A stretch of DNA of 40,042 nt, taken from contig CALLVV010000088.1 of the NCBI GenBank assembly GCA_938012815.1, positions 1-40,042 on the forward strand, given 5' to 3'. This stretch comes from an uncultured Propionibacteriaceae bacterium (GTDB lineage Bacteria; Actinomycetota; Actinomycetes; Propionibacteriales; Propionibacteriaceae). The notes below the pieces were generated by a model. It did not search any database and was not told where the DNA came from. It saw only the letters and a list, made by a program, of their open reading frames with translations. The position numbers and the translations under genes are program-made. Shown here in pieces: positions 8,010-16,299 of the stretch (position 1 is its first letter; every line of letters starts with the position of its first letter).

Positions 8010-9566
8010 ATGAGCAAGCAACACACCATGGCCGAGCGCCTTCAGCAGCTCGAGGAGGCCCGGACAAAGGTCGAGGCCGGAGGCGGTGCCGAGAAGCTGG
8101 ACAAGCAGCGCGCCCGCGGCAAGATGACCGCCCGCGACCGCATCGAGGAGCTGATCGACGAGGGCTCCTTCCAGGAAACCGGCGCTTTCCGTCGCAACCG
8201 CACCACCACCTTCGGAATGGACAAGGCCTACATGGCCGCCGACGGTGTGGTGACGGGATCCGCGACCGTGCTGGGTCGTCCCGTCCACCTGGCCAGCCAG
8301 GACTTCACCGTGATGGGTGGTTCGGCCGGTGAGACCCACTCCATCAAGGTCACCGAGATGCTGGAGGCGTCGCTGGAGACCGGCACCCCGTTCATCTTCA
8401 TCAACGATTCGGGCGGCGCCCGCGTGCAGGAGGGCATCGACTCCCTGTCCGGCTACGGCAAGGTCTTCTACGCCAACGTGCTGCTCTCCGGTGCGGTGCC
8501 GCAGATCTCGATCATCGCCGGTCCTTGCGCCGGTGGCGCGGCCTACTCCCCGGCCCTGACCGACTTCATCATCCAGACCCGCAAGGCCCACATGTTCATC
8601 ACGGGCCCGGGCGTGATCAAGCAGGTCACGGGCGAGGAGGTCACCCAGGACGCCCTCGGCGGTGCCGATGCCCACATGGGCCGCTCCGGTGTCATTGACT
8701 TCGTGGCCGACGATGACGAGCAGGCCATCCTGATCGCGAAGAAGCTGCTCAGCTTCCTGCCGCAGAACAACTCCGAGGAGCCCCCGATCGTCGATCCCGA
8801 CGACTCGATCGAGCCCAACGAGAAGCTGCGCGAGATCATCCCGCTCGAGAGCAACAAGGGCTACGACATCCGCGACGTCATCGCCGAAATCGTCGATCAC
8901 CGTGACTTCCTCGAGGTGCAGGCCGGCTGGGCCAAGAGCATCGTGGTCGGCTTCGCCCGCATCAACGGCCGCTCGATCGGCATCATCGCGAACCAGCCGA
9001 GCGTCATGTCCGGTGTGCTGGACATCGACTCCTCGGACAAGGGCAGCAAGTTCATCCGCTTCTGCAACGCGTTCAACATCCCCGTGGTGAACCTCGTCGA
9101 CGTCCCCGGCTTCCTGCCCGGCGTGGCCCAGGAGCATGGCGGCATCATCCGCCACGGCGCGAAGATGCTGTTCGCCTACTCCGCCGCGACCGTCCCGAAG
9201 ATCACCGTCGTGCTGCGCAAGGCCTACGGCGGCGCCTACTTGGCGATGTGCTCGAAGGACCTGGGCGCCGACAAGGTGTTCGCCTGGCCGACCGCCGAAA
9301 TCGCCGTCATGGGTGCTGAGGGCGCCGCGAACGTCGTGTTCCGCCGCGAGATCGAGGCCGCCGAGGACACCGAGGCTCGCCGCGAGGAGCTCGTGGAGGA
9401 GTACCGCGAGACCTTCTCGACGCCGTACATGGCTGCCTCCCGTGGTCTGGTTGACGACATCATCGACCCGGCAGACACCCGCCGCGAGATCGCGCTGTCG
9501 CTGGAACTGCTGGCCGGCAAGCGCCAGCTGCGTCCCGCGAAGAAGCACGGCCTCTTCCCAGCGTGA
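8010..9566 (+). CDS. Methylmalonyl-CoA carboxytransferase 12S subunit
   Basis: The 518-residue 12S subunit of transcarboxylase, which takes the carboxyl group from methylmalonyl-CoA (giving propionyl-CoA) and places it on biotin of the 1.3S subunit. It has the two crotonase-fold halves of the acyl-CoA carboxylase beta family: an N-terminal half with MTARDRIEELID, NDSGGARVQEGIDSLSGYG and the oxyanion region AGPCAGGAAYSPAL, and a C-terminal half with VDVPGFLPGVAQEHGGIIRHGAK and KAYGGAYLAM. Length and order match the known 12S. GGAG in the stop region of the 5S gene is the ribosome site. It ends 12 nt before the small subunit-like gene. Confidence 0.97.
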   Translation: MSKQHTMAERLQQLEEARTKVEAGGGAEKLDKQRARGKMTARDRIEELIDEGSFQETGAFRRNRTTTFGMDKAYMAADGVVTGSATVLGRPVHLASQDFTVMGGSAGETHSIKVTEMLEASLETGTPFIFINDSGGARVQEGIDSLSGYGKVFYANVLLSGAVPQISIIAGPCAGGAAYSPALTDFIIQTRKAHMFITGPGVIKQVTGEEVTQDALGGADAHMGRSGVIDFVADDDEQAILIAKKLLSFLPQNNSEEPPIVDPDDSIEPNEKLREIIPLESNKGYDIRDVIAEIVDHRDFLEVQAGWAKSIVVGFARINGRSIGIIANQPSVMSGVLDIDSSDKGSKFIRFCNAFNIPVVNLVDVPGFLPGVAQEHGGIIRHGAKMLFAYSAATVPKITVVLRKAYGGAYLAMCSKDLGADKVFAWPTAEIAVMGAEGAANVVFRREIEAAEDTEARREELVEEYRETFSTPYMAASRGLVDDIIDPADTRREIALSLELLAGKRQLRPAKKHGLFPA

Positions 9567-9578
9567 TCGGAGTCGCAG

Positions 9579-9836
9579 ATGTCTGACAACAACGCTGCGC
9601 TCCTCGCGGCGGTCGAGAAGCTGACGGCTCAGCTCAAGACCCTCGACGAGCGTCTCGCCAAGCTCGAAGCCCGGCAGGGGATCCCTGAGGAGGATCTCAT
9701 TGCGATCGGGGCCGCCGTCGCGGCCTCCCTCGGGTACAAGGCCAAGGTGCGGGCGGTCCGTTTCAGGTCCCAGTCCGGCTGGGTCCGGGCCACCCGCGAA
9801 CAGTCCCACAACCGTGCTGTCCCGCATGTTCGCTGA
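9579..9836 (+). CDS. Small transcarboxylase-operon protein (decarboxylase epsilon/gamma-like)
   Basis: An 85-residue protein in the operon between the 12S and 1.3S genes. Residues 1-33 form a predicted amphipathic or coiled-coil helix (NAALLAAVEKLTAQLKTLDE). Residues 36-62 (PEEDLIAIGAAVAASLGYKAK, then VRAVRF) resemble the short C-terminal segment found in small subunits of sodium-pump decarboxylases and acyl-CoA carboxylases. I infer a role in assembly or stability of the complex; it has no catalytic motif. The ribosome site is the GGAG of TCGGAGTCGCAG before ATG. A similar small gene accompanies this operon in propionibacteria as I recall it. Confidence 0.8.
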   Translation: MSDNNAALLAAVEKLTAQLKTLDERLAKLEARQGIPEEDLIAIGAAVAASLGYKAKVRAVRFRSQSGWVRATREQSHNRAVPHVR

Positions 9837-9852
9837 TTGAAGGAGACAACCC

Positions 9853-10209
9853 ATGAAACTGAAGGTGACCGTCAATCAGACGGAGTACGAGATCGATGTT
9901 GAGGTCGAGAAGGAAACCCCAAGCCTTCCGCCGATCGTGATCGGCGGAAGCGGTGGGGCGGCCCCGGCTCCTGCTCCCTCCGCCTCCCATTCCGCCAGCG
10001 CGAACGCCGTCGTGGCACCGCTGGCCGGGTCGGTGGCCCGCATCCTCGTCGCCGAGGGCGACGAGGTCGAGGCAGGCCAGGTGCTCCTGGTCCTGGAGGC
10101 CATGAAGATGGAGACCGAGATCACGGCCCCCGCGGCCGGCACGGTCTCGGCCATCCTCGTCAAGCAGGGTGAGCCCGTCCAGGGCGGCCAGGGCCTGATC
10201 GAGCTCTGA
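9853..10209 (+). CDS. Methylmalonyl-CoA carboxytransferase 1.3S biotin carrier subunit
   Basis: A 118-residue biotin carboxyl carrier. The N-terminal strand (MKLKVTVNQTEYEIDVEVEK) docks the carrier to the 12S and 5S subunits. A Pro/Ala/Ser-rich hinge (about 36-50) follows, then the biotinyl domain (51-118) with the modification motif EAMKMET; Lys85 carries the biotin. The family protein is about 123 residues, so this copy has a slightly shorter hinge. It shuttles the carboxyl group between methylmalonyl-CoA and pyruvate. GGAG in AAGGAGACAACCC is the ribosome site. Last gene of the operon, followed by a terminator. Confidence 0.97.
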   Translation: MKLKVTVNQTEYEIDVEVEKETPSLPPIVIGGSGGAAPAPAPSASHSASANAVVAPLAGSVARILVAEGDEVEAGQVLLVLEAMKMETEITAPAAGTVSAILVKQGEPVQGGQGLIEL

Positions 10210-10222
10210 CCTTTCAACCACG

Positions 10223-10260
10223 CGAGGGGCTGCACCCAGTGGGTGCGGCCCCTCGTCTTT
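10223..10260 (+). terminator. Rho-independent terminator of transcarboxylase operon
   Basis: A 15-bp stem (10223-10237 with 10241-10255, one G-T pair) with loop AGT is followed by TCTTT. It lies 13 nt after the 1.3S stop. Confidence 0.85.
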
Positions 10261-10412
10261 GCTCTGAAGCAGCGAGTGGCTGCCCGTCCCGCGACGACTG
10301 ACCCCGGACGGTGACGAAGAAATCTGCGTGTGCCGCGGCTTCCAAGGTTGTCGCCGTGGCTGCAGGTCAGTCAGCGGTGAGGTTTCCACCGGGACCGGGC
10401 AGACTTGGTGGG

Positions 10413-11201
10413 GTGACGAGGAAGAAGACCGCGAAACCCTGGCCCCCGGTTGCGCTGTGGCATCCGTTGCTCGCCTTGGCGGCGCGGGTGGTCCCGCTGC
10501 TGGCATTCGGTTTCTGGCTGCTGTCGGCCGGGCACAATCCCTACTGGTACGACGAGGGCCGGGCGATCCTCGGTGTGCTCAACCTGGCGTTGCTGTGGTG
10601 GCTGCTCAGGCGGGAACGGCTGGGTTTCCGCAGGTTCCTGGGGCCGTTCACCGCCCGCGACCTCGGGTGGTCGCTGGCGGCTGGGACGTGCATGGTCTGC
10701 GTCTCGCTGCTGGCCTACGCCTTTGCGGAGAGCTGGCTCCGTGTGGAGGGGAAACCCACCCCCACACTGGACACCCCGCTGTGGTTGCTGGTCGCGCAGA
10801 TCCTGCTGGTACCGGCCTGGGCGGCTTTCGTGGACGGCCTGCTCTTCTTCGGCTACGCGCTGCCGCGGCTGCGTGAGCGACTCGGGGCAGTGTGGGCCGC
10901 TGCGATCGTCATCCTGGGGTTCACGCTGCTGCAGATCGGTTTCGCGCCCCTTTCCCTGACCCGGGTGGCTGCCGAGGCCGTCCGGGGGATGTTGCTGGCG
11001 ATCCCGCCGGTGCTGGTGGCGCTCAGGACACGAAGCGTGTGGCCGGGTTTCCTCGGCTACCTGCTCATGACCCTGCTGAACGACTGGCCGGGTGTCCTGT
11101 ACACCCTGATTCTGCTGCTCAGCTGGTCGGGGCTGTGGATCGGCCTCTTCGTCGGTTTCATCGTCATGATCTTCTGGCTCGGTATGAGCCGCCGGAACTG
11201 A
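10413..11201 (+). CDS. CPBP-like membrane protein lacking catalytic residues
   Basis: A 262-residue protein with about seven or eight membrane segments. The C-terminal half has the outline of a CPBP (CAAX/ABI) intramembrane protease, but each active motif is changed. The EExxxR position reads VDGLLFFGYALPR, the FxxxH position reads FTLLQ, and the last His motif reads YLLMTLLND. It is therefore probably not a peptidase, or only a distant relative. The start is GTG 10413; there is no strong ribosome site, and CAGACT lies 7 nt upstream, so a leaderless start is possible. Convergent with the universal stress gene across a shared hairpin. Function unknown. Confidence 0.65.
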   Translation: MTRKKTAKPWPPVALWHPLLALAARVVPLLAFGFWLLSAGHNPYWYDEGRAILGVLNLALLWWLLRRERLGFRRFLGPFTARDLGWSLAAGTCMVCVSLLAYAFAESWLRVEGKPTPTLDTPLWLLVAQILLVPAWAAFVDGLLFFGYALPRLRERLGAVWAAAIVILGFTLLQIGFAPLSLTRVAAEAVRGMLLAIPPVLVALRTRSVWPGFLGYLLMTLLNDWPGVLYTLILLLSWSGLWIGLFVGFIVMIFWLGMSRRN

Positions 11202-11225
11202 CCCCGCCGTCGGCGCAAAGCGGAG

Positions 11226-11251
11226 GGAGGGGCCGCCGAAGCGGCCCCTCC
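11226..11251. terminator. Bidirectional terminator between convergent genes
   Basis: A perfect 11-bp stem (11226-11236 with 11241-11251) with tetraloop CGAA, located between the forward gene ending at 11201 and the reverse gene ending at 11268. GTCGTGT follows, so the T-run is poor. Confidence 0.7.
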
Positions 11252-11267
11252 GTCGTGTCACGATCTG

Positions 11268-11768
11268 TCACGCGTCGCTTTCCGGGCGGACCTGTTCGCC
11301 CTCGTCCGGGTTGACCGGGCGGATCACCAGCACGTCGCAGTGGGCTCGCTTGACGACGCTGCTGGCGACGTCACCGAGCAGGCGGCCGGCGATCGAGCGG
11401 TCGCGGATGGCGCCGATCACGATGAGATCCCCGAGATGTTGTTTCGAACTGCTGAGCAGCGCCTCGGTGGGGTCCGCATCCACCAGCAGGGCGGCCTTCA
11501 CGCGCGCCCCAGCGGCGATGGCGATGTCCTTGGCGTGCGCAACGGCCTGCGTGGCCGCTTCCTTGCCCGGAACCTGCCCGATGCGGCTCGGGGCGGTCTC
11601 GGCCAGTGACACTTTCGCGTCGGCCCTTCGGGAACCGCCGCCGTAGGCGCACACGATGACCAGGTCGGCGTCCTCCTTGGTCGCGATCCACGCGGCCCGG
11701 GTGACGGTCGGCACGGCGAGTTCGGAACCATCGGTTCCGACTACGACCGTGGTGTAGTCCTTGAGCAT
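11268..11768 (-). CDS. Universal stress protein (UspA family)
   Basis: A 166-residue single-domain universal stress protein. It has the N-terminal VVVGTDGSELA strand-loop and the C-terminal DLIVIGAIRDRSIAGRLLGDVASSV region. In ATP-binding members this region reads G-x2-G-x9-G-S/T; here the second Gly is Arg and the last pair is Gly-Asp, so nucleotide binding is doubtful. GGAGGGG gives a strong ribosome site. It lies 21 nt after the MFS gene on the same strand and is probably the third gene of the SRPBCC-MFS-USP operon, which suggests stress-related regulation of that set (inference). Confidence 0.9.
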   Translation of the reverse strand: MLKDYTTVVVGTDGSELAVPTVTRAAWIATKEDADLVIVCAYGGGSRRADAKVSLAETAPSRIGQVPGKEAATQAVAHAKDIAIAAGARVKAALLVDADPTEALLSSSKQHLGDLIVIGAIRDRSIAGRLLGDVASSVVKRAHCDVLVIRPVNPDEGEQVRPESDA

Positions 11769-11789
11769 TTCCCCTCCAATCGTGGGAGA

Positions 11790-13163
11790 TCAGTTGTCGG
11801 CAGGCACGGGTTCGGACAGATCGTCGACGTCCTTGACGATCGGCGGCTCCTTGATCCAGAGCATCGCGATGGCCGCCAGGGCCAGGAAGACGGCGGCGAA
11901 GGTGATTGCATTGCCGGGCTGGTCACCGATCAGCTTGTAGACGAAACCGAAGGTGACGGTCTGGAGGAGCATCGGGATGACGATCATCATGTTGATGATG
12001 CCCATGTAGACGCCGTAGCGGGTGGACGGGATCATGCGGACGGCCATGATGTAGGGCACACCCAAGATGGAGGCCCATGCGATCCCCAGGCCGATGATCG
12101 GCACGAACAGCAGGTACTTGTCGGTGATGTGCGGGAAGAAGGCCAGGCCGACCGCCGCCAGCAGCAGGCAGGTGGTGTGGACGAACTTCGCGCCGTGCCG
12201 TTTGGCCAGGACCACCAGAGCGAAGGCCACGCAGAAGGTCACGACGTTGTAGGCACCGTTGACCAGGCCGGTCCATGCCGTGGCCTGCTCGAACAAGGTC
12301 TTGTACCGATCCGGATCGGCTTCCTCCAGGGCATGAGTCGCCCCGAAGATGGACTCCCCCACGGACAGCGACACGTACTGCCAGTAGCAGTTCATGGCGT
12401 ACCACTGGAACAGGTAGACCAGCGCCAGCTTGCGCAGCTGAACTGGCATCTCGACGATGGCTTCCCAGATCTCCTTGAGGGCGCCGACGAAACCGGTCCT
12501 GTGGGCGCGCAGCTCGGCGAGTTCCTCGGGCGTGGGTTCGAGTTCCTTGGTGCTGAGGATCGAGACCAGCACGGTGGCGATGGAGGCGACGGTACCCAGC
12601 ATGAAGGAGGCCATCACCCAGGAGGGAAGGCTGCCGAAGATGCCGGGGATAACCTGCTGGAACACGAACAGCGACACATTGGCCAGGGTGATTCCGAGGC
12701 CGGCGAAGAAGGACTGGGCCAGGAAGCCCTTGGCCAGCTGCGACGGCGGCAGTCTGTCGGAGATGAACGCCCGGTAGGGCTCCATGGCGGTGTTGTTGGA
12801 CACGTCGAGCAGCCACAGCAGCAGCACGGCCATCCACACCGCGGAGGCGAAGGGGAACAGGAACAGGCACACGGAGCAGCCGATGGCGCCGGCCAGCAGG
12901 AAGGGACGCCTGCGGCCCCACTTGGGAACCCATGTCTTGTCCGAAATGGCGCCGATCATGGGCTGGATCAGCAGGCCGGTGATCGGCCCGGCCAGGTTCA
13001 GCAGCGGCATTTCCTCGGGGTCTGCGCCGAGGAACTGGTAGATGGGGTTGATGGCCGTCTGCTGCATGCCGAAGGAGTACTGGACACCGAAGAATCCCAG
13101 GTTCATCAGCAGGATCTGCGGCATCGTCATGAGCGGCTTCTGCCGCACAATCGTCGCGCTCAT
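11790..13163 (-). CDS. MFS transporter, SLC45/sucrose-cation symporter-like
   Basis: A 457-residue, 12-helix major facilitator. The loop after helix 2 reads GAISDKTWVPKWGRRRP, the form typical of the SLC45 / plant sucrose transporter and GPH-like group (R-W-G-R-R-R). The central loop is about 40 residues long and contains LEPTPEELAELRAHR. It probably imports a sugar with a cation; the sugar is unknown. The ATG overlaps the SRPBCC gene stop as ATGA (13160-13163), so translation is coupled. The universal stress gene follows 21 nt downstream. Confidence 0.85.
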   Translation of the reverse strand: MSATIVRQKPLMTMPQILLMNLGFFGVQYSFGMQQTAINPIYQFLGADPEEMPLLNLAGPITGLLIQPMIGAISDKTWVPKWGRRRPFLLAGAIGCSVCLFLFPFASAVWMAVLLLWLLDVSNNTAMEPYRAFISDRLPPSQLAKGFLAQSFFAGLGITLANVSLFVFQQVIPGIFGSLPSWVMASFMLGTVASIATVLVSILSTKELEPTPEELAELRAHRTGFVGALKEIWEAIVEMPVQLRKLALVYLFQWYAMNCYWQYVSLSVGESIFGATHALEEADPDRYKTLFEQATAWTGLVNGAYNVVTFCVAFALVVLAKRHGAKFVHTTCLLLAAVGLAFFPHITDKYLLFVPIIGLGIAWASILGVPYIMAVRMIPSTRYGVYMGIINMMIVIPMLLQTVTFGFVYKLIGDQPGNAITFAAVFLALAAIAMLWIKEPPIVKDVDDLSEPVPADN

Positions 13164-13642
13164 CGGGAAACTCCCTCAGGATTGGCGGCCAGGAAATCCT
13201 CGAGGCGGTTCAGCTCCCGCTCCCAACCGGTGGCATGGTACTCGGCACGGGAGGGTTCGTAGGGTCCCTGCACGATGCGCACGAGGGTTCCACCGCCGTC
13301 GCGGCCGTACTTGGTGAACTCGACGCGAAGCTCCATGGGAATGTCGGGATCAATGCCGGGGTCGCCGGTGATGCGCTGGCGGGCGACGAAGACGTCCGGA
13401 TCGAAGTACTCGGTGAAGACCGCGTCCGTGGTGACCCTGACCGTCGGGTCGTTGTCGCGGATCTTCACGTGGTGGTGCTTGCCGCCAAGCTTCAATTCCG
13501 AGGAGACTGTCTCCTGCTCGACGTGCCAGCCGGGGCTGCCGCGCCAGAGCATCATCTCCTCGGGTGCCGTCCACGCCTTGAAAACACGTTTCTGGGGGTA
13601 GTCGAATTTTCGCTCGACGATCAACATGACATTGGCGACCAT
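13160..13642 (-). CDS. SRPBCC/AHSA1-domain protein
   Basis: A 160-residue START-like protein. It opens with MLIVERKFDYPQKRVFKAWT and continues with APEEMMLWRGSPGW, the typical start of the AHSA1 (Aha1 C-terminal-like) group. It ends with the usual GWERELNRLEDFL helix, which caps a hydrophobic ligand cavity. Ligand and role are unknown. AGGAG precedes the ATG at 13642. It is coupled to the sugar-type transporter downstream, so it may bind or sense the transported compound or a product (inference). A weak -10 (TAGGGT, 13693-13688) lies upstream. Confidence 0.85.
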   Translation of the reverse strand: MVANVMLIVERKFDYPQKRVFKAWTAPEEMMLWRGSPGWHVEQETVSSELKLGGKHHHVKIRDNDPTVRVTTDAVFTEYFDPDVFVARQRITGDPGIDPDIPMELRVEFTKYGRDGGGTLVRIVQGPYEPSRAEYHATGWERELNRLEDFLAANPEGVSR

Positions 13643-13763
13643 TGCTCACTCCTGTTGATGTGGAACTGCCCACATGACCTGGTACCTACCCTAAACCTGT
13701 CCATGCTCCACGGGATAGGCTTTCGACAAAGATTTCAGGACGTTGCCTGCATCCTTTCGAGCG

Positions 13764-13793
13764 CCGGTATCAGGGGCGTCCCCCTGATACCGG
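13764..13793 (-). terminator. Terminator-like hairpin after uvrA-like gene
   Basis: A perfect 13-bp stem (13764-13776 with 13781-13793) with a 4-nt loop CGTC lies 20 nt beyond the stop of the reverse-strand UvrA-like gene. It lacks a T-run, so the strength is uncertain. Confidence 0.5.
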
Positions 13794-13813
13794 GACTGGG
13801 GCGCTCGGTGTCG

Positions 13814-16189
13814 TTACTCGTTGCTTTCCGTCCCGGTCGTGTAAGCCGCGAGGTGCCGGCCGGTCAGGGTGTTCCGGTCTCGCACCAGATCCGCAGGGAC
13901 ACCTTCGAAGACCAGTCGGCCACCATCGTGCCCGGCCCCTGGACCCAGGTCGATGACCCAGTCGGCGTGGGCCACGACCGCCTGGTGGTGTTCGATCACG
14001 ATCACCGACCTCCCGGAGTCAACGATCCGGTCCAACAGCGCCAGCAGCTGCTCCACATCGGCCGGGTGCAGGCCCGTCGTGGGCTCGTCCAGCACGTGGA
14101 CGGCGCTGTTGGAACCGAGCTCCGATGCCAGTTTGAGGCGTTGGCGTTCACCACCGGACAGGGTGGTCAGGGGCTGGCCGAGGGAAAGATAGCCCAGCCC
14201 GACGTCGATCAGACGATTCAGGACCCGGTGTGCTGCGGGAACCCGCGCCTCACCGGCGCCGAAGAAACCGGCCGCCTCGGAAACCGACATGGCCAGCACC
14301 TCCGAGATGTCCCGGCCACCGAGGCGGTGCTCCAGCACCTCACCCCGGAAACGACGTCCCCCGCACTCGTCGCAGGTGGTCGCCACCCCCGCCATCATCG
14401 CCAGATCCGTGTAGATCACCCCGGCCCCGTTGCAGACCGGGCAGGCTCCCTCCGAATTGGGTGAGAACAGGGACGGCTTCACCCCGCTCGCCTTCGCGAA
14501 GGCCTTGCGAACCGGATCCAGCAGGCCCGTGTAGGTGGCCGGGTTGCTGCGGCGCGACCCCTTGATCGCCGACTGGTCGATCACCGCGACCCCGTCGCGC
14601 CCGGCCACCGAGCCATGGATCAGCGATGACTTGCCGGACCCGGCCACCCCCGTGACAACCACCAGACACCCCAGCGGGATGTCGACGTCCACCCCGCGCA
14701 GGTTGTTGGTGTTCGCGCCCCGGATCTTCAGGGAACCCCGGGGTTCGCGCACCCGGTCCTTCAGGAGCGCCCGGTCATCGAGGTGGCGGCCCGTGAGGGT
14801 GCCGCTGGAACGCAGCCCGTCGACGGTGCCCTCGTAACAGACCCGTCCGCCGTCGCGCCCGGCGCCGGGACCGAGATCGACAACGTGATCGGCGATGGCG
14901 ATCAGCTCTGGTTCGTGCTCCACCACCAGCACCGTGTTTCCCTTGTCGCGCAGCTCCAGCAGCAGCTCACCCATGCGCTGCACGTCGTGGGGATGCAACC
15001 CGATGGACGGCTCGTCGAAAACGTAGGTGATGTCCGTCAGTGATGAACCCAGGTGCCGGACCATCCGTGTGCGCTGCGCCTCACCGCCCGACAGGGTCCC
15101 GGAGGGGCGGTCCAGCGACAGGTAACCGAGCCCGATGCGCACGAAGGCGTCGAGGGTTTCCCGCAGGGATACGAGTAGCGGGGCCACGGACGGCTCCTCG
15201 ATTTCCCGGAGCCAGACTGCCAGGTCACTGACCTGCATCGCGCAGGCATCCGCGATGGAGACACCGCCGATCCTGGATTCGCGGGCCGCGGTGGTCAGCC
15301 TGGTGCCCTCGCACTCGGGACAGGCCCCGAAGGTGACAGCGCGCTCCACGAAGGTCCGGATGTGGGGCTGCATGGCCTCGACATCCTTGCTCAGGAAAGA
15401 CTTCCGGATCCTCGGGATCAGACCCTCGAATGTGACGTTGACGCCATCCACCCGTGTCCGGGTGGGTTCCTTGTGCAGCAGGACATCGAGTTCACGCTCG
15501 GAGTAGTGGCCTATGGGTTTGTCCGGATCGAGGAAACCGGAATTGCGGTAGATACGTCCGTACCAGCCATCCATGGAATAACCGGGAACCAGCAACGCGC
15601 CCTCGTTCAGCGACCTCCCTGCGTCGAAGAGGGCGGTCAGGTCGAAATCGGAAACCCTTCCGAGCCCTTCACAGCGCGGACACATGCCGCCGACCACCTC
15701 GAATTCGCGTCGCTCCTTGACCTTCCTCCCGCTCTTGGCGACGGTGATCGCCCCGGCCCCGGAGACGGATGCGACATTGAACGAGAACGCCTTCGGGCCA
15801 CCGATGTGGGGTTTCCCGAGACGGCTGAAAAGAATGCGGAGCTGGGTGTTCACATCGGTGGCGGTTCCGAGCGTGGAACGAGGGTTTGCGCCCAGCCTTT
15901 CCTGGTCGACGATGATCGCGGTGGTCAGGCCGTCGAGAAAATCGACGTCCGGCCTGTCGAGGGCGGGCAGGAACCCCTGCACGAAGGCCGAGTGAGTTGC
16001 GTTGATCATTCGCTGCGACTCGGCCGCGATGGTGTCGAGGACCAACGACGACTTCCCGGAACCGGAGACCCCGGTGAACACCGTGAGACGGCGTTTCGGA
16101 AGGTCGATGTTCACGTCCTTCAGGTTGTTCTCCAGGGCGCCGCGGACCCGGATCAGGTCGTGGGAATCAGCAGGATGGGGATTCGGCAT
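13814..16189 (-). CDS. Class II UvrA-like ABC ATPase without UvrB-binding domain
   Basis: A 791-residue double ABC ATPase of the UvrA family. The first half has Walker A GVSGSGKSSL, two zinc pairs (CPRCEGLG, CPECEGTR), signature LSGGEAQR and VFDEPSIGLHP. The second half has GVAGSGKSSL, CPVCNGAG and CDECGGRRF zinc pairs, LSGGERQR and VLDEPTTGLHP. Canonical UvrA is about 950 residues. Here the region between RILFSRLG and FSFN is only a few residues, so the UvrB-binding domain is absent. This is the UvrA2 type, linked to DNA repair accessory roles or tolerance of DNA-binding antibiotics rather than core excision repair. GAGGAG supports the start at 16189; an upstream extension is not conserved-looking. 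Confidence 0.9.
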   Translation of the reverse strand: MPNPHPADSHDLIRVRGALENNLKDVNIDLPKRRLTVFTGVSGSGKSSLVLDTIAAESQRMINATHSAFVQGFLPALDRPDVDFLDGLTTAIIVDQERLGANPRSTLGTATDVNTQLRILFSRLGKPHIGGPKAFSFNVASVSGAGAITVAKSGRKVKERREFEVVGGMCPRCEGLGRVSDFDLTALFDAGRSLNEGALLVPGYSMDGWYGRIYRNSGFLDPDKPIGHYSERELDVLLHKEPTRTRVDGVNVTFEGLIPRIRKSFLSKDVEAMQPHIRTFVERAVTFGACPECEGTRLTTAARESRIGGVSIADACAMQVSDLAVWLREIEEPSVAPLLVSLRETLDAFVRIGLGYLSLDRPSGTLSGGEAQRTRMVRHLGSSLTDITYVFDEPSIGLHPHDVQRMGELLLELRDKGNTVLVVEHEPELIAIADHVVDLGPGAGRDGGRVCYEGTVDGLRSSGTLTGRHLDDRALLKDRVREPRGSLKIRGANTNNLRGVDVDIPLGCLVVVTGVAGSGKSSLIHGSVAGRDGVAVIDQSAIKGSRRSNPATYTGLLDPVRKAFAKASGVKPSLFSPNSEGACPVCNGAGVIYTDLAMMAGVATTCDECGGRRFRGEVLEHRLGGRDISEVLAMSVSEAAGFFGAGEARVPAAHRVLNRLIDVGLGYLSLGQPLTTLSGGERQRLKLASELGSNSAVHVLDEPTTGLHPADVEQLLALLDRIVDSGRSVIVIEHHQAVVAHADWVIDLGPGAGHDGGRLVFEGVPADLVRDRNTLTGRHLAAYTTGTESNE

Positions 16190-16299
16190 GGGGCTCCTCG
16201 GGCTCGTAGGGCGACCGGCACCGCGTGCTTCACCCCTCCGGGATCCCGGGTGCCGGGTGAGTGAGACCCACCGGAGAAGGAGTTCTAGAGTAGGAGGAC

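Noticed and set aside
7626..9875. A 749-codon reverse frame across 5S and 12S
   Set aside because: Antisense to well-known transcarboxylase subunits; no ribosome site or family features.
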